From Sphingobacterium sp. B16(2022) (GTDB taxonomy: Bacteria > Bacteroidota > Bacteroidia > Sphingobacteriales > Sphingobacteriaceae), in contig NZ_JAAUVN010000004.1 in the NCBI RefSeq assembly GCF_012030425.1, forward strand, positions 1 through 64,000: 64,000 nucleotides of DNA. Direction: 5' to 3'. Made by a program: the position numbers and the translations under genes. The notes under the pieces were generated by a model. The model did not search any database. It saw nothing but the letters and a program-made list of their open reading frames with translations, and was not told the origin of the DNA. Positions within the stretch are counted from its first letter, which is position 1; each line of letters opens with the position of its first letter. This document shows positions 1 to 8,763 of this stretch, piece by piece.

Positions 1-379
1 AACGGGCGATCCTGGCTTTGAACTGTAAAAAGGGTATGCGGGCGGACTGTTCGTCCTGGGCCGTCTTTTATGGATACAGTATGCTTTTAGGAAATGGTTC
101 CGCAGAAATTATATCTTCTCGGAGTATTGGTACAGCGGAATCATCGACACTATATATACTATTATTATAGCTGATAAGTTTATTCGTTCCTGTTAATGCT
201 TTCCGCAGGGCCGACATCTTTACTTTACACTATATAGTATATACTACAAAAGGGGTTCAGAGAAGTGCTGCTGTTTTGATATAGCCAGCTATCCCCCGTA
301 GAGATACTCAGGAATAAGGTATATTATAACCTGATCCGGAACTGAAAGGGAACTGATTATTACTTAGACTAGGATTTAT

Positions 380-465
380 ATAGAGATAACTGGGATTTTA
401 TAGGGGGTTTATAGAGCTTTACCCCTATAAACCCCCTCTTATCCCCCTGTTATACCTCTATTATA
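380..465. repeat. Imperfect inverted repeat with a perfect 12-bp core
   Basis: Positions 402-413 and 426-437 are perfect reverse complements (AGGGGGTTTATA and its complement) around a 12-base spacer. The flanks extend the symmetry imperfectly: ATAGAG-type sequence near 382 matches complementary sequence near 455, and the right half contains extra C-runs. The whole element can fold into a long stem. It sits in gene-poor DNA, so it is either a terminator of an upstream transcript beyond the window or a palindromic repeat element. There is no clear T-run on the plus strand, which weakens the simple terminator reading. Confidence 0.55.
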
Positions 466-851
466 TTCGAACAAGATCCCTACTTGCTTATAACATGATA
501 TCACCCTGCTAACAATGGTATATTTCTAACAATATGCCCGCATCACATCTTTTTCTAAATCAAAAACTGTTTATGGACATCGAACAAAAACTCCCTCCTA
601 TTAATGGTTGTATGAATAGGATGATTACCCAAGATTTCTACCAAAAACTTCTACTAAGAGGAATTTTCATTAGACCATCACTATACATTCATTTAAACAT
701 AGGTTGAAGGTATCGTAATACTAATTCATCTTAACTCTGCTCTCCTCAAAAAAGTAAGAACAATATTATACTCATATTTCCATAATACCGGGATAATGTA
801 AAAAACATCATTTATTCACATGTCCTTATTCATAAGGAAACATAGAGCTCC

Positions 852-859
852 TTACTTTG
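852..859 (+). promoter_or_regulatory. Candidate -7 promoter box (TTACTTTG)
   Basis: TTACTTTG matches the Bacteroidota -7 consensus TAnnTTTG at all but one position and lies 12 bases before the ATG of the first glycosyltransferase gene. A clear -33 element was not found. The leader would be short. Confidence 0.4.
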
Positions 860-871
860 AAAAAATGATTC

Positions 872-2053
872 ATGATGATAAGAGTTGCTTTTTTTGCGGA
901 GATAATGATTCCTGACTTTGACGGAGCTTCACGAACAATTTTTCAACTTGTCGACCGCATCGATAAAAAACGGTTTGAATTTTTGTTCATATATGGAACA
1001 GGGCCAGATCAAGTACAAGATTTCGAGTCCTTGAAAATACCATCTTTAAGCATCCCGATACAACAGAACTACAGTATGGCGATTCCAGCGCTAGCAGATC
1101 AACGCCTAAAAAAGAAACTCCAAGATTTTAATCCTGATATTATTCATATTGCTACACCTTCTGTTTTAGGTTTCTACGGGCAGAGATATGCATTAAAAAA
1201 TCAAATACCAGTCATCAGCATCTACCATACACACTTTGTCAGCTATATTGACTACTATCTCAAGCATTTCACTTTTTTGGTTGGCCCTACAAAGAAGAGA
1301 ATTATCCAGACACAGAATAAATTCTATAATAATTGTGATAAAATCTATATTCCAACAAATAGCATCGTTTCCGAACTTACAAAAATGGGCATTAACCCAA
1401 GCTTGATGCAGATCTGGAAACGTGGTATTGACAACAGTCTATTTTCTCCAGACAAAAAAGATCACAATTGGCTACAAGAAATAACAGGAAATAGGCATCC
1501 GACGATATTATTTGCCAGTAGGCTGGTTTGGGAGAAGAATTTAAAAACCCTGATCGCGATCTACAGCTTATTAAAGCAACAGAACATTCTTTTCAATTTT
1601 ATAGTCGCGGGAGACGGTTCTGCGATGGACTCTTGTCGACAGCAGATGCCTGAAGCTATCTTTCTAGGCAAATTGAATCATCATGACCTTTCCAAGTTAT
1701 ATGCTTCTTCAACCTTATTTGTCTTTCCTTCCCATTCCGAGACTTATGGTAATGTCGTTATTGAAGCCATGGCATCTGCGTTACCTTGTGTTATTGCAGA
1801 TGGCGGAGGTTCGGCAGATTTAATAACAGAAGGTTTAACAGGTTTTAAATGTAAACCGCAGGATGCGACAGCTTTTGTTAATCGCATTATATACTTACTA
1901 CAGGATAACAGATTAAGAAAGGAGATTGGAGATGCTGGATTACAATTCAGCAAATCAATAGACTGGAGCTCTTTAGCTAACATCTATTTTAAAGACTTAG
2001 AACAAATGAACAGAACCGCTAAAGATTCAATCATTAAATTTCAGGTTGGTTAA
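872..2053 (+). CDS. GT4-family glycosyltransferase (mannosyltransferase-like)
   Basis: This 393-residue protein has the two-Rossmann GT-B layout of family GT4. An N-terminal acceptor domain opens with a glycine-containing loop (DFDGASR, residues 15-21). A C-terminal nucleotide-sugar domain carries the retaining EX7E motif at E290 and E298, inside SETYGNVVIEAMA. The DFDGASRT start and the HTHF segment near 119-122 resemble GDP-mannose-dependent alpha-mannosyltransferases and SqdX-type lipid glycosyltransferases; the actual donor and acceptor cannot be read from sequence. The start is ATG at 872, with a second ATG one codon later. The stop overlaps the next ATG (TAATG), which implies translational coupling with the flippase-like gene. 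Likely role is synthesis of a glycolipid or exported glycan at the inner face of the membrane. Confidence 0.85.
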   Translation: MMIRVAFFAEIMIPDFDGASRTIFQLVDRIDKKRFEFLFIYGTGPDQVQDFESLKIPSLSIPIQQNYSMAIPALADQRLKKKLQDFNPDIIHIATPSVLGFYGQRYALKNQIPVISIYHTHFVSYIDYYLKHFTFLVGPTKKRIIQTQNKFYNNCDKIYIPTNSIVSELTKMGINPSLMQIWKRGIDNSLFSPDKKDHNWLQEITGNRHPTILFASRLVWEKNLKTLIAIYSLLKQQNILFNFIVAGDGSAMDSCRQQMPEAIFLGKLNHHDLSKLYASSTLFVFPSHSETYGNVVIEAMASALPCVIADGGGSADLITEGLTGFKCKPQDATAFVNRIIYLLQDNRLRKEIGDAGLQFSKSIDWSSLANIYFKDLEQMNRTAKDSIIKFQVG

Positions 2054-3033
2054 TGCGTAAAAAGATTTTCAAAATTACAATTAGTCTTGTCGTACTCTCT
2101 TCATTGCTTGTCTTTATCAGTCACATTGATCTTAAGGCAGTATTAAAAGAAGTTACTAACATGGGGTGGAATCTCCTCTGGATCATTGTAATTACGGGTT
2201 TAGCATATTTATTGGCTACAGCGGGATGGCAAAATTGCTTCATCGAAAAACCGAACCGTACTTCCTTATGGCGGCTATTCTGCATCCGACATATCGGGGA
2301 AACAATAGGACTATTCAATCCCACTAGCATTATTGGGGGCGATTATATAAAAACAGTCTTGCTGAAACCGACGGGTACATCTGAACAAGAAATTTTAAAT
2401 TCAGTTTTAATATCGCGTTTTTTGACCATTATCACGCAATTTTCATTATTTGGAATTTCTGGTTTTTGGTTTTTAATGAGCACTTTTAATCAAAATATTC
2501 CTAAACAGCTGCTAGCGGTACTGTGGATATTAGTGATTACATTTTTTTGTATTCCACTGATTATTTTTATTATTCTCAAGAAATCCAAAGAACTAGAAGT
2601 GGCTTCTACGCTATCCTGGAAAGCACTCCGAAAACTAAGTATACGTATTCAGACTATCCTAAATGCGGTACTAACTTTTCATCAAAATCAGCCGTGCAAA
2701 TGTTATCGTGCATATTTTTATTTTTTCTTACACTGGACTGTTGGTGCTTTGGAGCTTTTCCTCATCTTATACTTTTCAGGTATTACGATTCCGATTATCC
2801 TGAGTCAATTTATGGACATGGGTATTATTATTATCAAAAGCTTTGGCGCTTTTATTCCTGCTCAAATTGGGGTGGAGGAATTCGGGAATAAAATTTTACT
2901 GACCAGTGCTGGTATCTATACGGTTCAAATCTGGTTGATCATCGCTTTAATAAGACGTTCTAGACAAGTTTTTTGGATTGCATTTGGTTTTTTAGCTTAT
3001 TTCGGAATTAAAAAAGGGGGGATACTATCCTAA
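2053..3033 (+). CDS. Flippase-like integral membrane protein (UPF0104/LPG-synthase TM family)
   Basis: The 326-residue protein is almost wholly hydrophobic, with about eight predicted membrane segments (for example near 8-25, 40-57, 125-145, 153-172 and 225-245). It resembles the lysylphosphatidylglycerol-synthase transmembrane region (PF03706), a family often annotated as flippase-like and common next to glycosyltransferases in Bacteroidota. The late segment FGAFIPAQIGVEEFG fits the conserved glycine/proline region of that family. The soluble aminoacyl-transfer domain of MprF is absent, so lysinylation of lipid is unlikely. It sits between two GT4 genes with a one-base overlap upstream and a one-base gap downstream. 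The inferred role is moving or tethering the lipid-linked product; this is context, not proof. Confidence 0.7.
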   Translation: MRKKIFKITISLVVLSSLLVFISHIDLKAVLKEVTNMGWNLLWIIVITGLAYLLATAGWQNCFIEKPNRTSLWRLFCIRHIGETIGLFNPTSIIGGDYIKTVLLKPTGTSEQEILNSVLISRFLTIITQFSLFGISGFWFLMSTFNQNIPKQLLAVLWILVITFFCIPLIIFIILKKSKELEVASTLSWKALRKLSIRIQTILNAVLTFHQNQPCKCYRAYFYFFLHWTVGALELFLILYFSGITIPIILSQFMDMGIIIIKSFGAFIPAQIGVEEFGNKILLTSAGIYTVQIWLIIALIRRSRQVFWIAFGFLAYFGIKKGGILS

Positions 3034-3034
3034 T

Positions 3035-4201
3035 ATGGAAATTCTTTGTGTAAGTCATAAATTTCCGCCCACTATCGGAGGGATGGAAAAACAAAGCTTT
3101 GAGCTTATTAACGGATTGGCTCCCTATACAACTGTACATAAAATAGTTTATCAGGGGGATGAATCTATTATCAAATTTTTTCACCTTTTAAATAAGCGGA
3201 TTCTAGCGTTGCTCTTATTACATCCTAATATAAAGGTTATTCATTTTAATGATGGTCTGATTGCGGCTTTGTCTTTAAGACATAAGGGTTATGAACAGTT
3301 AAAACGGGTGGTTACTGTTCACGGCCTTGATGTGGTTTTTCCTTTAGCCTATTTTCAACGTAAAATTATCCCTCAATTCAACAAATTTGACAAAATAATA
3401 GCTGTAAGTACTGCTACAAGGGAGGCTTCCATCAATCGTGGTATTCATCCCGATAAGATTGAAGTGATTCAAAATGGTGTAGACCATAGTCTTGTCTTGG
3501 ATAACACTGTGGCTATTGAACCTGTCTTAACGAAATATGGAATTGCCACAAAGGCCGAGCATCTCATCATCGCCCTAGGCAGACCTGTGAAACGAAAAGG
3601 CATTTCCTGGTTTATTAAACATGTGCTACCTCAACTTCCATCAGATTATAAGCTGATCTTAATAGGTCCTTTTTCTCCAACCGCAACAAAGAAAGAGAAA
3701 TTGCTTTATGCTCTCCCATCTTCTCTACGGCATCTAACGATGTTGTTCTTAGGATTTCCATCCGATCAAAAAGCTATACGTCATTATTTACTGGATCCTA
3801 ATTTCAAAGATCGGTTACAACATATCGGAAAAATTCCTACGACTGATTTGCAATGCTTGTTACGCCACGCGGGATTATTCATTATGCCTAACATCAAAGT
3901 CGCAGGCGATATGGAGGGTTTTGGTTTGGTTTGCCTGGAAGCTAGTATCTGTGGGGCGACTGTATTTGCTTCGGATATTGAAGGGATCAGTGATGCGATC
4001 ATTCATCAGAAGAATGGAATTCTCATACCTCCTGAGCAGGAGATCTGTTGGATTTCGGAAATTAAAAATACGCTTGAGCATCCTTCGCTTCTCAAGAACA
4101 GAAGCGAAGAATTTCAAGCGTATTCTTTAGGACATTATAGCTGGGATAAAATGGTAAGGGCTTATTTTAATTTGTTTCAAAGCCTAATTGCACATTCTTA
4201 A
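3035..4201 (+). CDS. GT4-family glycosyltransferase
   Basis: A 388-residue GT-B glycosyltransferase. The N-terminus has the usual first strand and glycine loop (SHKFPPTIGGMEKQ, residues 7-20). A VHGLD segment near 95-99 is typical of GT4 enzymes. The C-terminal half has the donor-binding sequence LGRPVKRKG (181-189) and an EX7E motif at E294 and E302. It begins one base after the flippase-like gene ends, so all three genes form one operon. It differs in length and loops from the first glycosyltransferase of the operon and probably adds a different sugar. Substrate and linkage are unknown. No terminator is obvious in the 132 bases between it and the convergent dehydrogenase gene. Confidence 0.82.
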   Translation: MEILCVSHKFPPTIGGMEKQSFELINGLAPYTTVHKIVYQGDESIIKFFHLLNKRILALLLLHPNIKVIHFNDGLIAALSLRHKGYEQLKRVVTVHGLDVVFPLAYFQRKIIPQFNKFDKIIAVSTATREASINRGIHPDKIEVIQNGVDHSLVLDNTVAIEPVLTKYGIATKAEHLIIALGRPVKRKGISWFIKHVLPQLPSDYKLILIGPFSPTATKKEKLLYALPSSLRHLTMLFLGFPSDQKAIRHYLLDPNFKDRLQHIGKIPTTDLQCLLRHAGLFIMPNIKVAGDMEGFGLVCLEASICGATVFASDIEGISDAIIHQKNGILIPPEQEICWISEIKNTLEHPSLLKNRSEEFQAYSLGHYSWDKMVRAYFNLFQSLIAHS

Positions 4202-4333
4202 TGTTTCTTTTAGCTCCTCCCCCCTTCCTATTGTAGAAGAAAGCTGAGATATTGAGATATATGGTTTCAGATTTCCCTTCATGTTTATATTTCAAAGTAA
4301 ACCATCGATCAATACCTCAAGTCCTCGAGCAAA

Positions 4334-5506
4334 TTAAAAGGCACTAATTCCTGTAATATCGTTACCTGTTATCAACAGGTGAATATCATGGGTTCCTTCG
4401 TAGGTTATCACAGATTCTAAGTTCATCATGTGGCGCATCATCGGAAAATCTCCTACAATTCCCATGGCCCCTAATATCTGTCTTGATTCTCTAGCGATTT
4501 CTAATGCCATGTGTACATTATTACGTTTTGCCATTGAAATCTGTGCTGGGGTTGCTTTTCCTTCATTTTTCAGTACGCCTAAGCGCCACGACAATAATTG
4601 AGCTTTTGTAATCTCTGTGAGGAATTCTGCTAATTTCTTTTGTTGTAATTGATAGGATGCGATCGGTTTTCCGAACTGTTCTCGTTCTAATGCATATTTG
4701 ACTGCAGTTTGGTAACAGTCTATTGCAGCTCCGATTGCTCCCCAAGATATTCCATATCGCGCGGAGTTCAAGCATGAAAAAGGTCCACGGAGCGAATTTA
4801 CTTCGGGAAGAATATTTTCTGCGGGAATTGCTACGTTTTGAAAGATCAGCTCTCCGGTTTTGGAAGCACGTAGTGACCATTTGTTTAGTGTTTCAGGAGT
4901 GGAGAAGCCATCCATACCTCGTTCTACTATGCACCCTCTTATTTTATCTTGTTCATCTCGTGCCCACACTATTGCTATATCACATATCGGGGCATTGGTA
5001 ATCCACATCTTTGCTCCATTAAGGATATATTGGCCGTCTTTTTTTAACAAACGGGTTTCCATAGCTGCTGGGTCTGAACCATGGTTCGGTTCTGTTAAAC
5101 CGAAACTACCGATATATTCTCCTAAGGCCAGCTTGGGAAGGTATTGTTTTTTTTGTTCTTCACTTCCAAATGTAAAAATGGGATACATGACTAATGATGA
5201 CTGTACGGAAGCTGCTGACCGGATGGCAGAGTCTCCTGCTTCTAGCTCTTGCATAATAATACCATAAGCGATATGATCTAATCCTGCACCACCATATTCT
5301 ACTGGTATATAAGGCCCCAAAGCTCCAATAGCTCCTAATTTTAACATCAGATTGGGAATATCCTCATGATGTTGAGCGGCATGGTCTATAACTGGCTTTA
5401 TTTCCGTAGTGACAAAATCACGAATGGATTGTCGGATGAGCTTATTTTCATCAGACAATAGCGCATCTATATTAAAATAATCACATGTTGAATTCATATC
5501 TGTCAT
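4334..5506 (-). CDS. Acyl-CoA dehydrogenase, glutaryl-CoA dehydrogenase type
   Basis: This 390-residue flavoenzyme has the full acyl-CoA dehydrogenase fold. RSAASVQSSL at residues 96-105 corresponds to the Arg/Ser substrate-carboxylate-binding segment of glutaryl-CoA dehydrogenases. The flavin-binding run FGLTEPNHGSD lies near 135-145. The catalytic base is E370 in TYEGTHDIH. These features favour glutaryl-CoA dehydrogenase (glutaryl-CoA to crotonyl-CoA plus CO2) over a short-chain acyl-CoA dehydrogenase. It is divergent from the aminoadipate-semialdehyde dehydrogenase and lysine aminotransferase genes, which supports a place in lysine breakdown through 2-oxoadipate and glutaryl-CoA. The 78-base shared promoter region carries two palindromes. 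The enzymes converting aminoadipate to glutaryl-CoA are not in this window. Confidence 0.88.
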   Translation of the reverse strand: MTDMNSTCDYFNIDALLSDENKLIRQSIRDFVTTEIKPVIDHAAQHHEDIPNLMLKLGAIGALGPYIPVEYGGAGLDHIAYGIIMQELEAGDSAIRSAASVQSSLVMYPIFTFGSEEQKKQYLPKLALGEYIGSFGLTEPNHGSDPAAMETRLLKKDGQYILNGAKMWITNAPICDIAIVWARDEQDKIRGCIVERGMDGFSTPETLNKWSLRASKTGELIFQNVAIPAENILPEVNSLRGPFSCLNSARYGISWGAIGAAIDCYQTAVKYALEREQFGKPIASYQLQQKKLAEFLTEITKAQLLSWRLGVLKNEGKATPAQISMAKRNNVHMALEIARESRQILGAMGIVGDFPMMRHMMNLESVITYEGTHDIHLLITGNDITGISAF

Positions 5507-5515
5507 AATTTAATA

Positions 5516-5565
5516 TCTAAATATAGCCAATATTTAGAATATAATTCATTATATTTAAAATATAA
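5516..5565. promoter_or_regulatory. Two AT-rich palindromes in a divergent promoter region
   Basis: TCTAAATAT at 5516-5524 is repeated in reverse complement at 5530-5538 with a 5-base spacer. A second perfect palindrome has 8-base arms at 5549-5556 and 5558-5565 around one central base. Both contain the ATATTTA core. They lie between the divergent dehydrogenase genes of the lysine locus, where a dimeric regulator (for example of Lrp/AsnC or MarR type) could control both directions. Binding is inferred only from symmetry and position; AT-rich DNA produces such palindromes by chance. Confidence 0.4.
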
Positions 5566-5584
5566 ACGAATAATATAAACCATT

Positions 5585-7114
5585 ATGATAAAACAAGAAT
5601 TAAAAGAATTGGGCATTCTAGCGACCAATTTGGGTTCTTCTACGGGACAAAATTGGTTTGCAACTGGTGCGGATATTACTTCCACTTCTCCCGTTGATGG
5701 TCAGGTAATTGCTACAGTGACTTGCTCTTCCCATAATGATTATAAAGATATCTGCGATCTGGCGAAAAAAGCATATGCGATCTGGCGCCTTGTTCCTGCT
5801 CCGCAAAGAGGTGAAGTGATTCGGTTATTCGGGGATAAATTAAGGTCATTAAAACCTACGCTCGGAAAGCTTGTTTCTTATGAAATGGGAAAATCACTAC
5901 AGGAAGGCATGGGCGAGGTGCAAGAAATGATTGATATCTGTGATTTTGCAGTTGGTTTATCCCGTCAGCTTTATGGTTCAACGATTCATTCAGAACGTCC
6001 CTCCCATCGTATGTACGATCAATATCACCCTTTAGGAGTTGTTGGTGTTATTTCTGCATTCAATTTTCCTGTGGCTGTTTGGGCATGGAATACAGCACTA
6101 GCATTGGTATGTGGAGATGTCGTGATCTGGAAACCGAGTGAAAAAACTCCTTTATGTGCCATAGCTTGTCAACAGATTTTGGCGGGGATATTAAAACAGA
6201 AAGAATTACCAGAAGGCATCTCTAATTTGATAATTGGAGATAAGACTGTGGGTGAATGGTTAGTACATGATACTAATATTCCTTTAATATCTGCTACAGG
6301 CTCAACTGCAATGGGAAAAACAGTAGCACAACATGTTGCTGCTCGCCTTGGCAGGTCTATTTTAGAACTTGGCGGAAATAATGCGATCATTATTACACCG
6401 GATGCGGACTTGAAGATGACGACGATTGGTGCTGTATTCGGCGCTGTAGGTACGGCCGGTCAGCGCTGTACTTCAACGCGTAGATTAATCATTCATGAAA
6501 GTGTATATGAACAAGTCAAAGCATCATTGATAAAAGCATATGCTCAACTACAGATCGGAGATCCTCTACTTCCAGAAAATCATGTAGGTCCACTGATCGA
6601 TCAAAAGGCAGTCGCACATTATTTAGATGCCCTATCTGAAATTGAGAAACAAGGGGGTAAGCTGATTGTCACCGGTGGTTTACTCACTGGAAAGGGATTT
6701 GAAAGTGGTTGTTACGTAAAACCTGCGATTGCTGAAGTGGAAAACCATTATGATATAGTTCAACAGGAGACTTTTGCTCCAATTCTTTATTTAATAAAAT
6801 ATCAAGGTGATGTGATGGAAGCAATCGCTATCCAAAATGATGTGAAACAAGGGCTGTCTTCGGCTATTATGACTAATAATCTTCGCGAGGCGGAATTATT
6901 CCTCAGTGCACAAGGATCAGATTGTGGAATTGCTAATATCAACATCGGAACATCGGGGGCAGAGATCGGTGGTGCTTTTGGAGGTGAAAAAGAAACTGGT
7001 GGTGGACGCGAATCTGGTTCGGATGCCTGGAAAGCCTACATGCGGAGACAAACCAATACCATTAATTACAGCACCGAACTTCCTTTGGCACAAGGAATAA
7101 CCTTTAACCTTTAA
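5585..7114 (+). CDS. amaB: L-aminoadipate-semialdehyde dehydrogenase (ALDH7 family)
   Basis: The 509-residue protein matches the ALDH7 (antiquitin) subfamily along its length, including PAPQRGEVIR (71-80), EVQEMIDICDFAVGLSR (111-127) and SAFNFPVAVWAWN (157-169). The general base is E261 in ELGGNN and the catalytic nucleophile is C295 in GQRCTSTRR. ALDH7 enzymes oxidise 2-aminoadipate-6-semialdehyde, in equilibrium with piperideine-6-carboxylate, to 2-aminoadipate using NAD(P). The lysine 6-aminotransferase that makes this substrate starts 11 bases downstream, so the two steps are coupled in one operon. The start is ATG at 5585; the coding sequence begins just after the divergent regulatory region. 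The symbol follows amaB/pcd usage. Confidence 0.88.
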   Translation: MIKQELKELGILATNLGSSTGQNWFATGADITSTSPVDGQVIATVTCSSHNDYKDICDLAKKAYAIWRLVPAPQRGEVIRLFGDKLRSLKPTLGKLVSYEMGKSLQEGMGEVQEMIDICDFAVGLSRQLYGSTIHSERPSHRMYDQYHPLGVVGVISAFNFPVAVWAWNTALALVCGDVVIWKPSEKTPLCAIACQQILAGILKQKELPEGISNLIIGDKTVGEWLVHDTNIPLISATGSTAMGKTVAQHVAARLGRSILELGGNNAIIITPDADLKMTTIGAVFGAVGTAGQRCTSTRRLIIHESVYEQVKASLIKAYAQLQIGDPLLPENHVGPLIDQKAVAHYLDALSEIEKQGGKLIVTGGLLTGKGFESGCYVKPAIAEVENHYDIVQQETFAPILYLIKYQGDVMEAIAIQNDVKQGLSSAIMTNNLREAELFLSAQGSDCGIANINIGTSGAEIGGAFGGEKETGGGRESGSDAWKAYMRRQTNTINYSTELPLAQGITFNL

Positions 7115-7125
7115 ATGACAACGAC

Positions 7126-8412
7126 ATGAGTACAGTTCACGAAATATTATCTAAACATTTGCTCGCAGATGGTTTTCCAATTGTGATGGATATAGAAAAA
7201 TCACATGGCTCTTATCTAGTCGATCAAAATGGAGATGCTTATCTGGATTTATTCAGCATGTTTGCATCTGTTGCTATTGGTTATAACCATCCCTATCTCC
7301 TAAAGCATCAAGATTTTTTAGGTAAAATGGCGATTAACAAACCTGCTTTATCGGATATTTACCCCAAAGAATTTGCTGATTTTATGCAAGTCTTCGAACG
7401 CGTAGCGCTACCAAAGGAACTGCAGTATTGTTTTTTTATTGCAGGAGGAACTTTAGCCGTGGAAAACACTTTAAAAGCTGCTTTTGACTGGAAGACACGT
7501 TTAAATTTTGCTTCAGGAATTGAAAAGGAAGCTTCTCAGGTCATTCATTTCAAAGAGGCATTTCATGGGAGATCTGGTTATACACTTTCGTTGACCAATA
7601 CGAAGGATCCTAGAAAACACATGTATTTCCCTAAATTTAACTGGCCGCGTATCAGCAATCCAAAACTAACATTCCCGATCACGGAAATTGTTTTAAACGC
7701 AGTTATTGAAAAAGAAAAAACAGCCATTCGAGAAATCAGAAATGCACTTGACAATCATCCGAATGATATCGCCTGTATTATTATAGAACCAATTCAGGCA
7801 GAAGGGGGAGACAATCACTTCAGAAAAGAATTTCTACAGGCTCTGCGCGATATCTGTGATGAGCATGATATTTTATTGATTTTTGATGAGGTACAAACTG
7901 GAATTGGCTTAACAGGATCGATGTGGGCCTATCAAACGATTGGAGTTGTTCCCGATTTAATCGCATTTGGAAAGAAGACTCAGGTCTGTGGTTTGCTTGC
8001 CAACAAAGAAAAGTTTGACCGCGTAGAAAAACACGTTTTTAAAGAATCATCCCGTATCAATTCGACTTTTGGAGGTGATTTTACAGATATGATGCGCTTT
8101 AAACTTATTTTAGAAGTGATAGAGCAGGAAAAATTAATTGAACAGATCCCTAAGAAGGGTGAACATTTTATTCAAAAACTGGAAGCTTTAGCAAGTAAGC
8201 ATGGACAAATAAGCAATATAAGAGGAAAAGGATTGTTTATCGCTTTTGATTTTCCCAATGAGCAGGAAAGAGACAAGTTTATTAAGAACGCTTTTGCACA
8301 GAGACTGATTTTACTGGGCTGTGGAGAAAGGACGATTCGTTTTAGACCGCATCTGAATATTCAGATGAACGAAATCGATGAAGCATTTACGATCATGGAA
8401 GGGATCTTATAG
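7126..8412 (+). CDS. lat: L-lysine 6-transaminase
   Basis: A 428-residue class III PLP aminotransferase of the lysine epsilon-aminotransferase type. The pyridine-ring aspartate lies in FDEVQTG (253-259), and the Schiff-base lysine is K283 in AFGKKTQVCG, a sequence characteristic of LAT enzymes. FHGRSGYTLSLTN (146-158) and the EPIQAEGGDNH stretch (221-231) also match LAT rather than ornithine or GABA aminotransferases. It transfers the 6-amino group of lysine to 2-oxoglutarate, giving 2-aminoadipate-6-semialdehyde for the ALDH7 enzyme encoded immediately upstream. In actinobacteria LAT serves antibiotic or stationary-phase metabolism; here the neighbouring glutaryl-CoA dehydrogenase points to catabolism. 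Confidence 0.9.
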   Translation: MSTVHEILSKHLLADGFPIVMDIEKSHGSYLVDQNGDAYLDLFSMFASVAIGYNHPYLLKHQDFLGKMAINKPALSDIYPKEFADFMQVFERVALPKELQYCFFIAGGTLAVENTLKAAFDWKTRLNFASGIEKEASQVIHFKEAFHGRSGYTLSLTNTKDPRKHMYFPKFNWPRISNPKLTFPITEIVLNAVIEKEKTAIREIRNALDNHPNDIACIIIEPIQAEGGDNHFRKEFLQALRDICDEHDILLIFDEVQTGIGLTGSMWAYQTIGVVPDLIAFGKKTQVCGLLANKEKFDRVEKHVFKESSRINSTFGGDFTDMMRFKLILEVIEQEKLIEQIPKKGEHFIQKLEALASKHGQISNIRGKGLFIAFDFPNEQERDKFIKNAFAQRLILLGCGERTIRFRPHLNIQMNEIDEAFTIMEGIL

Positions 8413-8482
8413 CATCTTATTTGTAAAGATTCCCTATTTCAAATGAATCTCGTTACATTTGCCTTTATTATCAAGATAAAAT

Positions 8483-8743
8483 ATGGATGCAAGTAAATTA
8501 GCGTTGGTTCAATTGGTGACTATTATCCATTTTGTATTAATGGCCATCGCATTATTCAGATTATTTAGGCTCAAAGATGTAACCGGGGGCTTTGTTATAC
8601 TATCAATATTGGGCATGTGCGTTCCTATACTAGGTCCCTTTGGGCTTATCTTGATTGTAAACAAGAAGAAAAAAGAGATCGATCTAGCAGATACTAAGAA
8701 AAGAAGCTCTCCTGTACAAAAAAAGAAAAAAGCCCGTAAATAA
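8483..8743 (+). CDS. Small membrane protein with basic tail
   Basis: An 86-residue protein with two hydrophobic segments (about 8-25 and 36-58) and a C-terminal tail rich in lysine (KKKKEIDLAD, then KKKKARK). A GP-containing turn (PILGPFGLILI) lies in the second segment, loosely recalling the PLDc_N small membrane domain (PF13396), but I do not claim that family firmly. The start is ATG at 8483. The stop codon lies within the hairpin that terminates this gene and its convergent neighbour. Function is unknown. Confidence 0.55.
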   Translation: MDASKLALVQLVTIIHFVLMAIALFRLFRLKDVTGGFVILSILGMCVPILGPFGLILIVNKKKKEIDLADTKKRSSPVQKKKKARK

Positions 8744-8760
8744 TATTTAAGGGCTTTTTT
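8726..8760. terminator. Bidirectional intrinsic terminator
   Basis: AAAAAAGCCC (8726-8735) pairs with GGGCTTTTTT (8751-8760), giving a 10-bp stem with A- and T-runs on opposite sides. It serves the small membrane protein gene on the plus strand and the unknown protein gene on the minus strand. The stem overlaps the last codons of the plus-strand gene. Confidence 0.8.
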
Positions 8761-8763
8761 TAT

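Larger units (their letters stand above)
1..871. other. Intergenic region without a supported gene
   Basis: No reading frame here has length or composition that I would call a gene. The first 80 bases are more G+C-rich than what follows and may be the edge of something lying outside the window. The stretch from about 140 to 260 is rich in TATATA runs. An imperfect inverted repeat lies at about 380-465, and a small 7-bp hairpin (823-829 with 832-838) precedes the promoter of the glycosyltransferase operon. Confidence 0.6.

Noticed and set aside
3..164. A frame open from the left edge on the plus strand, and an open minus-strand stretch over the first 70 bases
   Set aside because: Either could be the edge of a gene beyond the window, but neither shows a familiar motif and both are too short to judge.
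573..707. A 44-codon plus-strand frame starting with ATG
   Set aside because: No recognisable motif, promoter box or conserved-looking composition; a frame this short is expected by chance in 870 bases.
2523..2891. A 122-codon frame overlapping the flippase-like gene on the same strand
   Set aside because: It is a shadow frame of the real gene, rich in Tyr, Cys and Phe without domain character.
4723..5267. Plus-strand frames of 92 and 135 codons opposite the acyl-CoA dehydrogenase gene
   Set aside because: They are antisense to a clear enzyme gene and show no independent coding signal.
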